Origin: Bacteroidales bacterium
Lineage (GTDB): Bacteria > Bacteroidota > Bacteroidia > Bacteroidales > WCHB1-69
NCBI GenBank assembly: GCA_017525245.1
Contig: JAFXTE010000039.1
Coordinates: forward strand, 1-45,335
Length of the DNA stretch: 45,335 nucleotides
Direction of reading: 5' to 3'
Shown here: positions 37,835 through 45,335 of the stretch, piece after piece
Position numbering within the stretch: the first letter of the stretch is position 1
How the letters are laid out: each line of letters begins with the position of its first letter
Made by a program: the position numbers and the translations under genes
The notes under the pieces: generated by a model
Databases searched by the model: none
Seen by the model: the letters and a program-made list of their open reading frames with translations, nothing else
What the model was told of the DNA's origin: nothing

Positions 37835-37842
37835 CAAAAGTA
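37835..37842 (-). promoter_or_regulatory. -7 promoter element for the MBOAT operon
   Basis: On the minus strand TACTTTTG (TAnnTTTG), 24 bases before the ATG at 37811. Confidence 0.55.
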
Positions 37843-37924
37843 CAAAAAAATCGTCACTTTGCAATATTTACAAAGGGGTCGCGTTTTTCTTTGATAATGC
37901 CATCATTAATAAAGAGAAAAGTTG

Positions 37925-37932
37925 TATCTTTG
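37925..37932 (+). promoter_or_regulatory. -7 promoter element for the PpiC-lepB operon
   Basis: TATCTTTG on the plus strand, about 45 bases before the preferred start at 37977. The site at 37835 faces the other way, so this is a divergent regulatory region. Confidence 0.65.
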
Positions 37933-37976
37933 TAAGTTGAAATAAAGAGATTCGATTATTATTTAAAATGTTGATA

Positions 37977-39716
37977 ATGAAGAGAATGTTTTTGTCCCTC
38001 ATTCTGATTGCTACAGTTTGGGGCCTTCAAGCGCAAAACAAGAGCGACGTTTTGGTGACCATTGGTAATGACACGGTCACGGTGGATGAATTTGCGAAGG
38101 CATACGGGAAGAATAACAACCTTGCCACCGCTACGGAAAAAGACCTCCGCGAGTACTTGGACCTTTTCATCAATTTCAAGATGAAGGTGAAGGAGGGTGA
38201 GTTGCTGCAACTCGACACTTCCCGCCAGTTTAAGATGGAGTTGAAACAGTATCAGAACCAGTCGGCACAACAGTTCCTTATCGACAAAGAGGTGACCAAG
38301 GAATTGGAAGAAGAGGTGCTGACTCGTGCCAAGAGCGACATCCGTGCATCGCATATCTTGGTGAATTGCAGTGAGATGGCCAAGCCACAGGATACGCTGG
38401 CCGCCTACAACAAGATCAAAAATATCCGCAATGAAATCCTCTCGGGAGCTATCAGTTTTGCGGATGCTGCCGTAAAATATTCCGACGACCCGTCGGCCCG
38501 CGACATGGTGAATCCCCAGACGCAGCGTCTGCACCCCGGCAACAAGGGCGACCTCGGCTACTTCACGGTCTTCGATCTGATTTATCCCTTCGAGAGCGCC
38601 GCTTACAACACGCCTGTCGGACAGGTGTCGCAGCCGGTGCGCACGCAGTTCGGCTACCATATCATCTACGTGCAGGACCGTATCGATGCCATCCAGGAGA
38701 TTACGATTGAGCAGATTTATGTCTCTGACTCGTTAGCCAAAAACGGCAACATGCTGCCCACCACCACCTTCAAGATGACGGCTGCCCAAACCGCATTGCA
38801 GGGGGGTATGTCTTTCCGCGATGTGGCGGTTCAGTATTCGGAAGATAATGACGTGGCCATAACGGGTGGTCTGCAGGAGCCGTTCGCTCCCAACCGTCGT
38901 CAGGGCGATTTCGTGAAGGCGATCCTCTCGCTTAAGGATGGTGAATACTCGCAGCCGATCGCATCCCAGAACGGCTGGCACATCGTGCGCGTGGTGAACA
39001 TCAAGCCTTTTGTTTTGGATGAAGACACCCGCTATACGCTGGTTAACCGTATCTCTCGCGACAGCCGTTCCTACAAGAGCAAAGATGCCTTCATCGCCAA
39101 GTTGAAAAAGGAATACAACTACAAGGAGCCTGGCCGAGCCAAGGCCATGAAGCTTTTCCTGAAGAATATGCCCCCCGAATTCTTCCAAAACAAAGAATCC
39201 GACCTGACCACCGTCAAGGGTATCGAGAAACTCCCGCCGATGGCCACCTTCGCCGATGTGACCATCACCGCTGAAGATTATGCCAAGTATATCACCCGTT
39301 TCAAGGGTATGCGCCTCAGCCAGAATGAGTTTGCTCCCTTCATGGAGGAACGTTTCGACATATTTGTTCAGGACAAGATAAACCGCTACGAGAACGCCCA
39401 TCTGCTGGACAAGTATGCCGACCTTCGCGAGCTGGTGCAGGAGTTCCACGATGGCATGGTGCTGTACGAGATCAACACCTCCAAGGTGTGGGCAGCCGCC
39501 GTGCAGGATTCGGTGGGCTTGGAGAAATTCTATGCCGAGAACCTCAACCGCTACATGGATGCCGCCACGCAGCAGCCCAAGCCGCTCTCCGAGATTCGCG
39601 CCATCGTCATCACCGACTATCAGGAATATCTTGACAAACAGTGGGTTGCAGAACTGCGCGAAAAGTACCAGCCCGTCATCAACGAGAAGGCTTTGTCCAC
39701 CCTCATCAAGAAATAA
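37977..39716 (+). CDS. Periplasmic PpiC-type peptidyl-prolyl isomerase / SurA-like chaperone
   Basis: A periplasmic folding factor for outer-membrane or secreted proteins. The 579 residues have a signal peptide (MKRMFLSLILIATVWGLQAQ) and a SurA-like N-terminal helical domain (VTVDEFAKAYGKNNNLATAT, DLFINFKMKVKEG). A first parvulin domain spans about 125-240 (RASHILVNCSEMAKPQDTL, GDLGYFTVFDLIYPFESAAY, VRTQFGYHIIYVQDR). A second, less conserved one spans about 240-345 (ITIEQIYVSDSL, GGLQEPFAPNRRQGDFVKAI, ASQNGWHIVRVVNI). A long C-terminal helical region follows. The start at 37977 is preferred to the ATG three codons earlier, because it puts the basic residues at the signal-peptide N-terminus. 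It heads an operon with a second SurA-like gene and lepB. Confidence 0.88.
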   Translation: MKRMFLSLILIATVWGLQAQNKSDVLVTIGNDTVTVDEFAKAYGKNNNLATATEKDLREYLDLFINFKMKVKEGELLQLDTSRQFKMELKQYQNQSAQQFLIDKEVTKELEEEVLTRAKSDIRASHILVNCSEMAKPQDTLAAYNKIKNIRNEILSGAISFADAAVKYSDDPSARDMVNPQTQRLHPGNKGDLGYFTVFDLIYPFESAAYNTPVGQVSQPVRTQFGYHIIYVQDRIDAIQEITIEQIYVSDSLAKNGNMLPTTTFKMTAAQTALQGGMSFRDVAVQYSEDNDVAITGGLQEPFAPNRRQGDFVKAILSLKDGEYSQPIASQNGWHIVRVVNIKPFVLDEDTRYTLVNRISRDSRSYKSKDAFIAKLKKEYNYKEPGRAKAMKLFLKNMPPEFFQNKESDLTTVKGIEKLPPMATFADVTITAEDYAKYITRFKGMRLSQNEFAPFMEERFDIFVQDKINRYENAHLLDKYADLRELVQEFHDGMVLYEINTSKVWAAAVQDSVGLEKFYAENLNRYMDAATQQPKPLSEIRAIVITDYQEYLDKQWVAELREKYQPVINEKALSTLIKK

Positions 39717-39718
39717 CG

Positions 39719-40552
39719 GTGAAACGCGCGTTCCTGCTCTTCCTGCTCCCGCTCTGTCTGTTGACCAGCTGCCGACACGAAGACCGTGTGGTGGCCGAGG
39801 TGCACAACCACAAGCTCTATGCCTCCGAGGTGGGACAACTTGTGCCCGCTGGACTCAGCCGTGCCGACAGCGCCGATTTTGCCCAGCATGTCATCGACGA
39901 CTGGATTATGGAGCAGGTGATTATGGCTGAGGCTGAGAAAACGCTGACGGTCAAGGAGAAAGTTTTCGACAAGGAGTTGGAGGAATACCGCAAGACATTG
40001 CTCAAGAATCGATATTTTGAGAAGATTACGGCTGATGCCGAGAAGTTCAAGGTGAGCGATGAGGAGGTGCGGGCAGCCATCCGACAGAGTAAGGTTAACC
40101 TTGTGTCTGATAAGGAGATCGTGAAAATCAACTACGTGAAACTGCCCCGCCACGCAGCGGTACGCGATGAACTCAAGGAGATTCTCTTCGATGATGCGCG
40201 CCGTATCACCGAGAAGGAACGTATCGTCGAACTTTGTTCCGACTCCATCGAGTATTTCATCACCGACGACCAGTGGCTCTTCTGGGAGGACATTCAACTG
40301 GAGACGGGCATCACCTTAGATAAAAATTCGCAGCGTCTCGACTTCCCTCTCACCTTCGAGAAAGTGGTGAATGAAGACGAGTATCTGATTGTAATTCTGG
40401 ATTTTCGCGCAGAAACTACAGGCGACGAGTCGAAAGATTACTTCGAGAGCGTGCGTACCATGCTCATCCAACAAAAGAAAAATCAGTTCATCCAAAAAAG
40501 GATGAAAGAATTATACCAAGAAGCAGAGAAAAAAGGTAAAATCAACCAATAA
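39719..40552 (+). CDS. SurA/PpiC-related lipoprotein
   Basis: A likely outer- or inner-membrane-anchored periplasmic chaperone-like lipoprotein. The 277 residues start at a GTG (39719), 2 bases after the previous stop. This gives a lipoprotein signal VKRAFLLFLLPLCLLTSC (lipid Cys18) that an earlier in-frame ATG would bury. After it comes a SurA N-terminal-type helical region (VVAEVHNHKLYASEVGQL, FAQHVIDDWIMEQVIMAEAE) and then a long helical part. A C-terminal stretch EDEYLIVILDFRAE recalls the last strand of a parvulin domain, but I do not see a full parvulin core. It may be a chaperone without isomerase activity. It lies between the PpiC gene and lepB, 5 bases before the latter. Confidence 0.75.
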   Translation: MKRAFLLFLLPLCLLTSCRHEDRVVAEVHNHKLYASEVGQLVPAGLSRADSADFAQHVIDDWIMEQVIMAEAEKTLTVKEKVFDKELEEYRKTLLKNRYFEKITADAEKFKVSDEEVRAAIRQSKVNLVSDKEIVKINYVKLPRHAAVRDELKEILFDDARRITEKERIVELCSDSIEYFITDDQWLFWEDIQLETGITLDKNSQRLDFPLTFEKVVNEDEYLIVILDFRAETTGDESKDYFESVRTMLIQQKKNQFIQKRMKELYQEAEKKGKINQ

Positions 40553-40557
40553 GCACC

Positions 40558-42174
40558 ATGACATTATCCTATACCGCCGTTATTATCATCTCCATTATAC
40601 AAGTCATCGGCTTCCAGCTCGGTCTGTGGACCATCTTTCAGAAGGCTGGACTGAAGGGGTGGCTTTCCATCATTCCCGTCTATCGCACCTGGCTCTGGCT
40701 ACGCAAAGTCATCGACCGTCCCTGGTGGTGGATGATTTTCTGGGTGATGCCGTTCATCGGTGTTTTCATGGTGTATTATATGATTTGGGAAACGATAAGA
40801 TGCTTTAACAAAAGGAGTTACTTGTATCTTATCCCAGGCACCTTTTTCTATTTCTTTTATCTTCCTTATTTAGGATTGTCGAAAAAGGAGACCTACACGC
40901 CCAGAGCGGAACTGCCCGAATACAAGAAATCGTGGGCTCGCGGCTGGGGCGATGCCATCATCTTCGCGGTGGCGGCGGCCTTCATCGTGCGTTCGTTTAT
41001 CTTCGAACTTTACACCATTCCCTCCTCCTCTATGGAGGGAACCATGATGGTGGGCGACTATCTGGCGGTGAGCAAGCACCATTACGGACAGCGTATCCCG
41101 CAGACGGTCTTTGCCCTGCCCTTCATGCACCACACGCTGGTGCTCACCAAGACCGTGCCGTCGTACGTGGGTTGGATCGAACTTCCTTACATGCGTTTGC
41201 CCGGCACCACGACGGTGAAAAACAACGATCCTATCGTCTTCAACTATCCGGATGGCGATACGGTGGTCATCGAGATGCAAGACCGTAGTTACTACGCGAT
41301 TGTGCGTGATTTTGAGGAGATGATGAATGCCAAGACGGATCTGACAAGAGCCAATGAGTTGGCCATGCGGTACGGACGTAATTTGGATGCGGCCGCTTTG
41401 CGTGCCCGTTTTGCTGGAAAGTCGGGACATGATGTTGTACATGAGTTGTTTACGGTTAGATACCGTCCTGTTGACAAGCGCGAGAACTACGTCAAGCGCT
41501 GTATTGCCATCCATGGCGACAAACTGGAGATTAAGGATGGCGTGGTGTATATCAATGGCAAGAAGGCGCCCGTGCCCGAAAAGCGGCAGTTCTGCTACCA
41601 TGTGCCGGGCGGTGGCATTTCGGCGCGCACCATCAAGAAAATGAGAATCAACGCGCAGGATGTTTACACCGATCCTATGGGCGACCAGTATCTCTATCTT
41701 TCTGATGAACAGGCCTCTCACCTTCGCGATATGGGCAAGATTTTGAATGTGAAGATAGATCCCAAAGGCGTTTATTCTTCTGAAATCTTCCCCCATGATC
41801 CGCGTTACAAGTGGAATAAGGACAATTTCGGTCCGGTGGTGATTCCCGAAAAGGGTGCGACCGTTCCACTCAACGACTCCACTATCGTGCTGTACGACAG
41901 GATTATCAAGAACTATGAGTTGAACGATTTGGAGGTGAAGAACGGTAAGATTTATATCAACGGGGAGGTGGCGATGAGCTATACCTTCAAGATGGACTAC
42001 TACTTCATGATGGGCGACAACCGTCATAACTCGGCCGACTCGCGCTATTGGGGCTTTGTGCCGGAAGACCATGTGGTAGGAAAGCCTGTGTTTGTGTGGA
42101 TGTCGTTAGACAAAGACCGTAACTGGGGCGATGGCAAGGTGCGTTGGAAGCGGATGTTTCGTATGTGTAAATAA
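40558..42174 (+). CDS. lepB: Signal peptidase I with N-terminal membrane extension
   Basis: Cleaves signal peptides of exported proteins at the outer face of the inner membrane (S26 family). The 538 residues are long. About 120 residues at the N-terminus form an extra hydrophobic domain with several membrane segments (IIISIIQVIGFQLGLWTIF, GWLSIIPVYRTWLWLRKV). Then comes the true signal-peptidase anchor (AIIFAVAAAFIVRSFIFELY). The catalytic Ser158 is in IPSSSMEGTMMVGD, and the Lys base Lys313 is in RENYVKRCIAIHGDKLEI. The usual box FMMGDNRHNSADSRYWGFV lies near the end. The 155 residues between Ser and Lys contain an insertion common in the phylum. It is third in an operon with two SurA/PpiC-like genes, a sensible export unit. 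Confidence 0.93.
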   Translation: MTLSYTAVIIISIIQVIGFQLGLWTIFQKAGLKGWLSIIPVYRTWLWLRKVIDRPWWWMIFWVMPFIGVFMVYYMIWETIRCFNKRSYLYLIPGTFFYFFYLPYLGLSKKETYTPRAELPEYKKSWARGWGDAIIFAVAAAFIVRSFIFELYTIPSSSMEGTMMVGDYLAVSKHHYGQRIPQTVFALPFMHHTLVLTKTVPSYVGWIELPYMRLPGTTTVKNNDPIVFNYPDGDTVVIEMQDRSYYAIVRDFEEMMNAKTDLTRANELAMRYGRNLDAAALRARFAGKSGHDVVHELFTVRYRPVDKRENYVKRCIAIHGDKLEIKDGVVYINGKKAPVPEKRQFCYHVPGGGISARTIKKMRINAQDVYTDPMGDQYLYLSDEQASHLRDMGKILNVKIDPKGVYSSEIFPHDPRYKWNKDNFGPVVIPEKGATVPLNDSTIVLYDRIIKNYELNDLEVKNGKIYINGEVAMSYTFKMDYYFMMGDNRHNSADSRYWGFVPEDHVVGKPVFVWMSLDKDRNWGDGKVRWKRMFRMCK

Positions 42175-42204
42175 ACTATTGATTTTCAATAAAATATAAA
42201 GTTA

Positions 42205-43785
42205 ATGGCCAGCAAATTCAAAATCCCGCACACCTTCACCATCGTATTTTTCATCGTGGTGGCTTGTGCCATCCTGACGTGGGTGGTGCCGGGAGGCGAG
42301 TTCCAGCGTGATGCGGCGGGGAATGTGGTGGAAGGAACGTACCATCAGGTGGAGAGCCAGCCCCAGACCTGGCAGGTGTTCACCGCCTTTTTTGCCGGTT
42401 TCAAGAAAGCTGCCGACATCATCGTTTTCATCCTGATGATTGGCGGAGCCTTTTGGATTCTCAACGAGACCAATGCCGTGACGCGGGGCATCTACTCTTT
42501 TTTGGACTTTACACAAAAGCTGCAGCGGTTCAAACCCTTTGAAAAGATGGGGGTGAATAATCTTGTTATCATCCTTATCATACTGCTATTCAGTGCTTTT
42601 GGTGCGATATTTGGGATGAGTGAGGAGACGTTGGCCTTTGTGGCGATATTTGTGCCGTTGGCCATCTCTATGGGGTACGATTCGGTGACGGGTGTGCTGA
42701 TGTGCTATGTGGCGGCGCATGTGGGTTTTGCCGGTGCGCTGTTCAACCCGTTCACCATCGGTATTGCGCAGGGTTTGTCGGGGTTGCAGCCTTTCTCGGG
42801 CTTGGGCTACCGATTGGTGTGCTGGTTGCTGCTCACCCTGATCGCCATCATCTTCACCTTGTGGTATGCCAATCGCGTGAAGCGGCATCCTGAAAAGTCG
42901 TTTATGCACGAGGCCGACTCGTACTGGCGAGACAAGGTGTTGCAACAGCAGGAGCAGGAGCACCGCCGGTCGAACTATGCCACATGGATTGTCTTCGGTT
43001 TGGTGAGTGCTTTGTTGCTGTTCTTAGCAATACGTTTCCCCTTCACCGACATTACGTTAGGCGGACATAAGAGTCATCTGCTTATCTTCCCCATCGTGGC
43101 GGTGGTGTTTACGGTGTGGGGCGTTTTTGCTGCTCGTCGGTCGGCGCAGAGCTACATCATGTCGCTGTTGTTTTTGACGATAGTGATGCTGGTGGTAGGG
43201 GTGTTGGGATACGACTGGTATGTGAAAGAGATTGCAGCTTTGTTCTTTGCGATGGGCATTGCGGCGGGTTTCGCATACGGACTGCGGTTCGACAATATTA
43301 TCCGACAGTTTTTGGAGGGATGTAAGGATATGCTGAATGCGGCGTTGATTGTAGGCATGGCGGGAGGTATCATCATCATCTTGCAGGAGGGGCATATCGT
43401 TGATACGCTGTTGTATGGCTCTTCCACGGCGGTGGCGAACAGCGGGAAGGAGGGCGCGCTGGGAGGTATCTACCTCATCCAAAACCTGCTCAACCTCATC
43501 ATTCCGTCAGGCTCTGCCAAGGCCGCGCTCACCATCCCCATGATGGCCGAGTTTTCCGACTTGATTGGTATTTCGCGACAGACCAACGTGTTAGCCTTCC
43601 AGTTTGGTGATGGATTTACCAACATGATTACTCCCACTTCGGGCGTGCTCATCGGTGTGTTGGGCATCGCTCGCATTCCTTACGCCAAATGGGCGAAATT
43701 TATTTTTCCTTTCATCCTTTTCCTTATAATTGTAGGATTTTTATTACTTTTGCCAACCATTTACTTACCATTAGACGGATTTTAA
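42205..43785 (+). CDS. YfcC/DcuC-type anaerobic carrier
   Basis: A secondary transporter of the inner membrane in the YfcC/DcuC superfamily, whose members carry C4-dicarboxylates or basic amino acids. The 526 residues have about 12 membrane segments. The N-terminal HTFTIVFFIVVACAILTWVV with the following PGGEF is the family hallmark. Others are IVFILMIGGAFWILNETNAV, FGAIFGMSEETLAFVAIFVP, HVGFAGALFNPFTIGIAQGL, NLLNLIIPSGSAKAALTIP and GDGFTNMITPTSGVLIGVLG. A cytosolic loop (about 220-255) is rich in charged residues and Gln. The substrate cannot be read from sequence. With hutU and arcC in the same window, an arginine/ornithine or other amino-acid substrate is possible, but this is inference. 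It starts 30 bases after lepB. Confidence 0.85.
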   Translation: MASKFKIPHTFTIVFFIVVACAILTWVVPGGEFQRDAAGNVVEGTYHQVESQPQTWQVFTAFFAGFKKAADIIVFILMIGGAFWILNETNAVTRGIYSFLDFTQKLQRFKPFEKMGVNNLVIILIILLFSAFGAIFGMSEETLAFVAIFVPLAISMGYDSVTGVLMCYVAAHVGFAGALFNPFTIGIAQGLSGLQPFSGLGYRLVCWLLLTLIAIIFTLWYANRVKRHPEKSFMHEADSYWRDKVLQQQEQEHRRSNYATWIVFGLVSALLLFLAIRFPFTDITLGGHKSHLLIFPIVAVVFTVWGVFAARRSAQSYIMSLLFLTIVMLVVGVLGYDWYVKEIAALFFAMGIAAGFAYGLRFDNIIRQFLEGCKDMLNAALIVGMAGGIIIILQEGHIVDTLLYGSSTAVANSGKEGALGGIYLIQNLLNLIIPSGSAKAALTIPMMAEFSDLIGISRQTNVLAFQFGDGFTNMITPTSGVLIGVLGIARIPYAKWAKFIFPFILFLIIVGFLLLLPTIYLPLDGF

Positions 43786-43791
43786 CCTACC

Positions 43792-44697
43792 ATGAAACGA
43801 TACGTAATTTTGATAGCCATTTTGTTGTTCACCACGGCTTATCGCGCTTATTCACAGCAGGATAATTATTACTTCTACAATAGCTTCGAGGCTTGGGAAG
43901 GCGGCCTTGACTTTGGTGTGAACTCCTTTTACGGGGACATCAATGACAACACCAACAAGATTTTTCCTGCCACTCCGTTCCAGGCATCCTTCTACAAAGA
44001 CCGCCATTTTGTGGTCGGCGGCTACTTTGGCAAGCGTATGACCCCCTTTTGGACGCTCGCTTTGGACATGAAATTTGGTCGGGTTTCTGGCAAGACCAAA
44101 TATGGCATTGATGAGCATTCTGCGGTGGCTTTTCGCACCTCATGGAATACGGAAGTGGTGGTTTCCAATACGTTGGATATTCTTTCCATGTGCAACTTGA
44201 ACACCAACTGGGCGTTATATCCCAAGATTGGCTTTGGCGTATATGCCTTCCGGTCAAAGATGTGGGATGTGAACACTGGCGAGGTCTTGGGTGCTTTCCC
44301 GGGTGAGGCGGTTTTCAATACCAACCGCAACGAGTCGATGGCGACGGGATATCGCGCTGTGTTTGCGATGCCGGTGATGCTGGGGGTGAGCTATCGTCCG
44401 CTGCCGGAGTTGAGGGTTTTCTTTGAAACTGGCATCACTTGGACCTGTACTGACATGCTGGACGCTTACCAGTCGAATGCGCGTGGTTTCGAGGGGGTGT
44501 GGAACACGATGATAGGGGTGAGTTACCAGTTTGATTTCCGTCCGCATTTGCGGGGCAATCCGCGCAACAACACTGCCAACGATGCTCTGAAAGACGATGG
44601 TGTGACGAAGAAGTACAAGAAGATGCGTTACAAGTCGAACCTCGGCACGGGCAAGCCGCGCTACAGCAAGAGCAGTGCAATGAAGAAGCACCAATAG
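43792..44697 (+). CDS. Outer-membrane beta-barrel protein with basic C-terminal tail, unrecognised
   Basis: I do not recognise a named family. The 301 residues have a signal peptide (about 1-21, ending AYSQ) and then alternating strand patterns of an outer-membrane barrel: EAWEGGLDFGVNSFYGDIN, HFVVGGYFGKRMTPFWTLAL, GKTKYGIDEH, GYRAVFAMPVMLGVSYRP, LRVFFETGITWTCTD. The last clear strand is NTMIGVSYQFDF (about 237-250). Instead of ending there on an aromatic residue, the protein goes on for some 50 residues of basic, low-hydrophobic tail (KKYKKMRYKSNLGTGKPRY and so on). The gene starts 6 bases after the carrier gene and is convergent with the truncated ORF6N gene. Confidence 0.75.
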   Translation: MKRYVILIAILLFTTAYRAYSQQDNYYFYNSFEAWEGGLDFGVNSFYGDINDNTNKIFPATPFQASFYKDRHFVVGGYFGKRMTPFWTLALDMKFGRVSGKTKYGIDEHSAVAFRTSWNTEVVVSNTLDILSMCNLNTNWALYPKIGFGVYAFRSKMWDVNTGEVLGAFPGEAVFNTNRNESMATGYRAVFAMPVMLGVSYRPLPELRVFFETGITWTCTDMLDAYQSNARGFEGVWNTMIGVSYQFDFRPHLRGNPRNNTANDALKDDGVTKKYKKMRYKSNLGTGKPRYSKSSAMKKHQ

Positions 44698-44714
44698 GGT
44701 AGGGAAAACCGCGA

Positions 44715-44754
44715 ATGGCGGCGAGGGACGCGGTTCCGCATCCCTCGCCGCCAT
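44715..44754. repeat. GC-rich palindrome between convergent genes
   Basis: ATGGCGGCGAGGGA (44715-44728) is the exact reverse complement of 44741-44754. The 12-base loop holds an inner GCGG/CCGC stem. There is no T-run on either side, so it is not a standard intrinsic terminator, though it could stop both convergent transcripts. Its core GGGACGCGG...CCGCATCCC is related to the palindromes at 15076 and 33694. Confidence 0.8.
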
Positions 44755-44771
44755 CCCTCTGCCTGCCACAT

Positions 44772-45167
44772 TCATTCCTTCTGTTTCAGTTCCCGCCGCA
44801 ACTGCGTCAGTTCCTCTTCCAACTGCTTGATCTTCTCCACATTCTCACGCCGTACAGAATGTCGGAATTTGAGCATGGCGAGGTTTAGTTCGATAGTGGT
44901 CTGTACCGCCCGTGGACTCTTCAAGATGGTCGCCAGCATATAGAGACCTTTCTCGGTGAAGGCTTTTGGAGGTGCGGGCGAGTACAAGAGATTTCCAAGG
45001 TTATCAAAATTTTTGACAACCTCCATTTTCTCCTGTTTATCAAGCTCTATGATATAGCCTTCAGGAAATTTCTCGGGATTGTTTTTTACGGCTTGATTGA
45101 TTTCGCGCGTTTCAACTCCGTATAGTTCTGCAACATGATTTGACAAAATCACCTGCTGGTTGCGCAA
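44772..45167 (-). pseudogene. ORF6N-domain DNA-binding protein, N-terminally truncated
   Basis: ORF6N/KilA-N-type proteins are phage- and mobile-element-linked DNA-binding proteins. The kept part shows the domain from RNQQVILSNHVAELYGVETR through FPEGYIIELDKQE and PPKAFTEKGLYMLATILKSP. It ends in a coiled coil (ENVEKIKQLEEELTQLRREL). The family normally has 10-20 residues more before the RNQQV-like stretch. Here the codon before the first kept residue is a TAA, and the only start is a TTG at 45165-45167, right at the edge of the terminal repeat. The gene was therefore probably cut by the repeat, by recombination or by an assembly join. Expression from the TTG cannot be excluded. Confidence 0.75.
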
Positions 45168-45194
45168 TTATTGTCTATTTTCTTTGGTTGCGCA
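45159..45194 (+). repeat. 9-bp direct repeat at the repeat/ORF6N junction
   Basis: GGTTGCGCA occurs at 45159-45167 and again at 45186-45194, 18 bases apart. The left-end copy of the terminal repeat has only a degenerate form of the outer unit. It could be a target duplication, a recombination site or chance. Confidence 0.5.
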
Positions 45195-45335
45195 CAAACC
45201 TTAGATTTGCAGCCTGTAAATTTAAGGCAAAGGATTAATGTGCATAGTTCGATATATTTTTAAATTACAGCCATTTAAGCATTGGCATTTATCAGATTGT
45301 GGATTGTGTTTTTTGCTACTATCCGAACAAAATCT
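45166..45335. repeat. Right copy of the contig-terminal inverted repeat
   Basis: 45195-45335 is the exact reverse complement of 1-141; similarity extends inward to about 45166. Its plus-strand frame reads toward the contig end with the same peptide tail as the left copy, including the terminal stop. No gene of its own is recognised. Confidence 0.9.

Overview
The window looks like one metagenome-type contig from a type IX secretion (T9SS)-bearing member of the Bacteroidota, most likely the order Bacteroidales. The support is in the sequence. Promoters are of the TAnnTTTG (-7) kind, Shine-Dalgarno sites are almost absent, secreted proteins carry T9SS C-terminal sorting domains, and there are PorK/PorP/PorU/PorV/PorZ homologues, a SusB-like GH97 and a Bacteroidota-type signal peptidase I. 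I cannot go below order. The standard code fits: no gene needs a recoded stop. I count 33 protein genes (the last one damaged), one tRNA and no gene-free stretch longer than 300 bases.

Layout. 1-170 is a repeat whose inverted copy closes the window (45166-45335). 256-1818 holds a small Cys-containing protein and an unrecognised 394-residue protein. 1961-7967 runs beta-helix T9SS cargo, rbfA, a LolC/E-like permease and porZ. 7964-11639 (minus) is a gyrB-ftsE-glycosyltransferase operon. 11753-17675 (minus) holds recQ, hldD, porK and porP. 17858-24512 (plus) is porU-porV-ispF-manA, divergent from porP. 24627-26651 is type B-sorted cargo. 26656-27775 (minus) is tsaE with a reduced alanine-dehydrogenase-like gene, divergent from yraN. 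28385-31358 is hutU-arcC. Then follow tRNA-Lys with a strong terminator, GH97 and an M28 peptidase. 35352-37811 (minus) is an MBOAT acyltransferase with a partner protein. 37977-44697 (plus) runs two PpiC/SurA-like folding factors, signal peptidase I, a YfcC-type carrier and an outer-membrane barrel protein. 44772-45167 (minus) is an ORF6N-domain gene cut off at the right-hand repeat.

How the genes work together. The main theme is the cell envelope and protein export. PorU and PorV (attachment complex), PorZ (anionic LPS delivery to PorU), PorK and PorP (trans-envelope complex), two likely cargo proteins, a periplasmic chaperone pair, signal peptidase I, a lipoprotein-release-type permease and LPS/sugar genes (hldD, manA, a GT2) lie within 45 kb. 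porL, porM and porN, which usually follow porP-porK, are not here.

The most unusual items are: (i) the exactly 141-base inverted identity of the two ends, with the adjacent ORF6N gene truncated at the repeat edge; (ii) a family of short GRGACG...CGTCYC-type palindromes, one of them translated inside the GH97 gene; (iii) a protein that looks like alanine dehydrogenase with the NAD-binding domain removed and the catalytic residues replaced, in an operon with tsaE; (iv) the split por locus; and (v) abrupt base-composition switches inside single genes.
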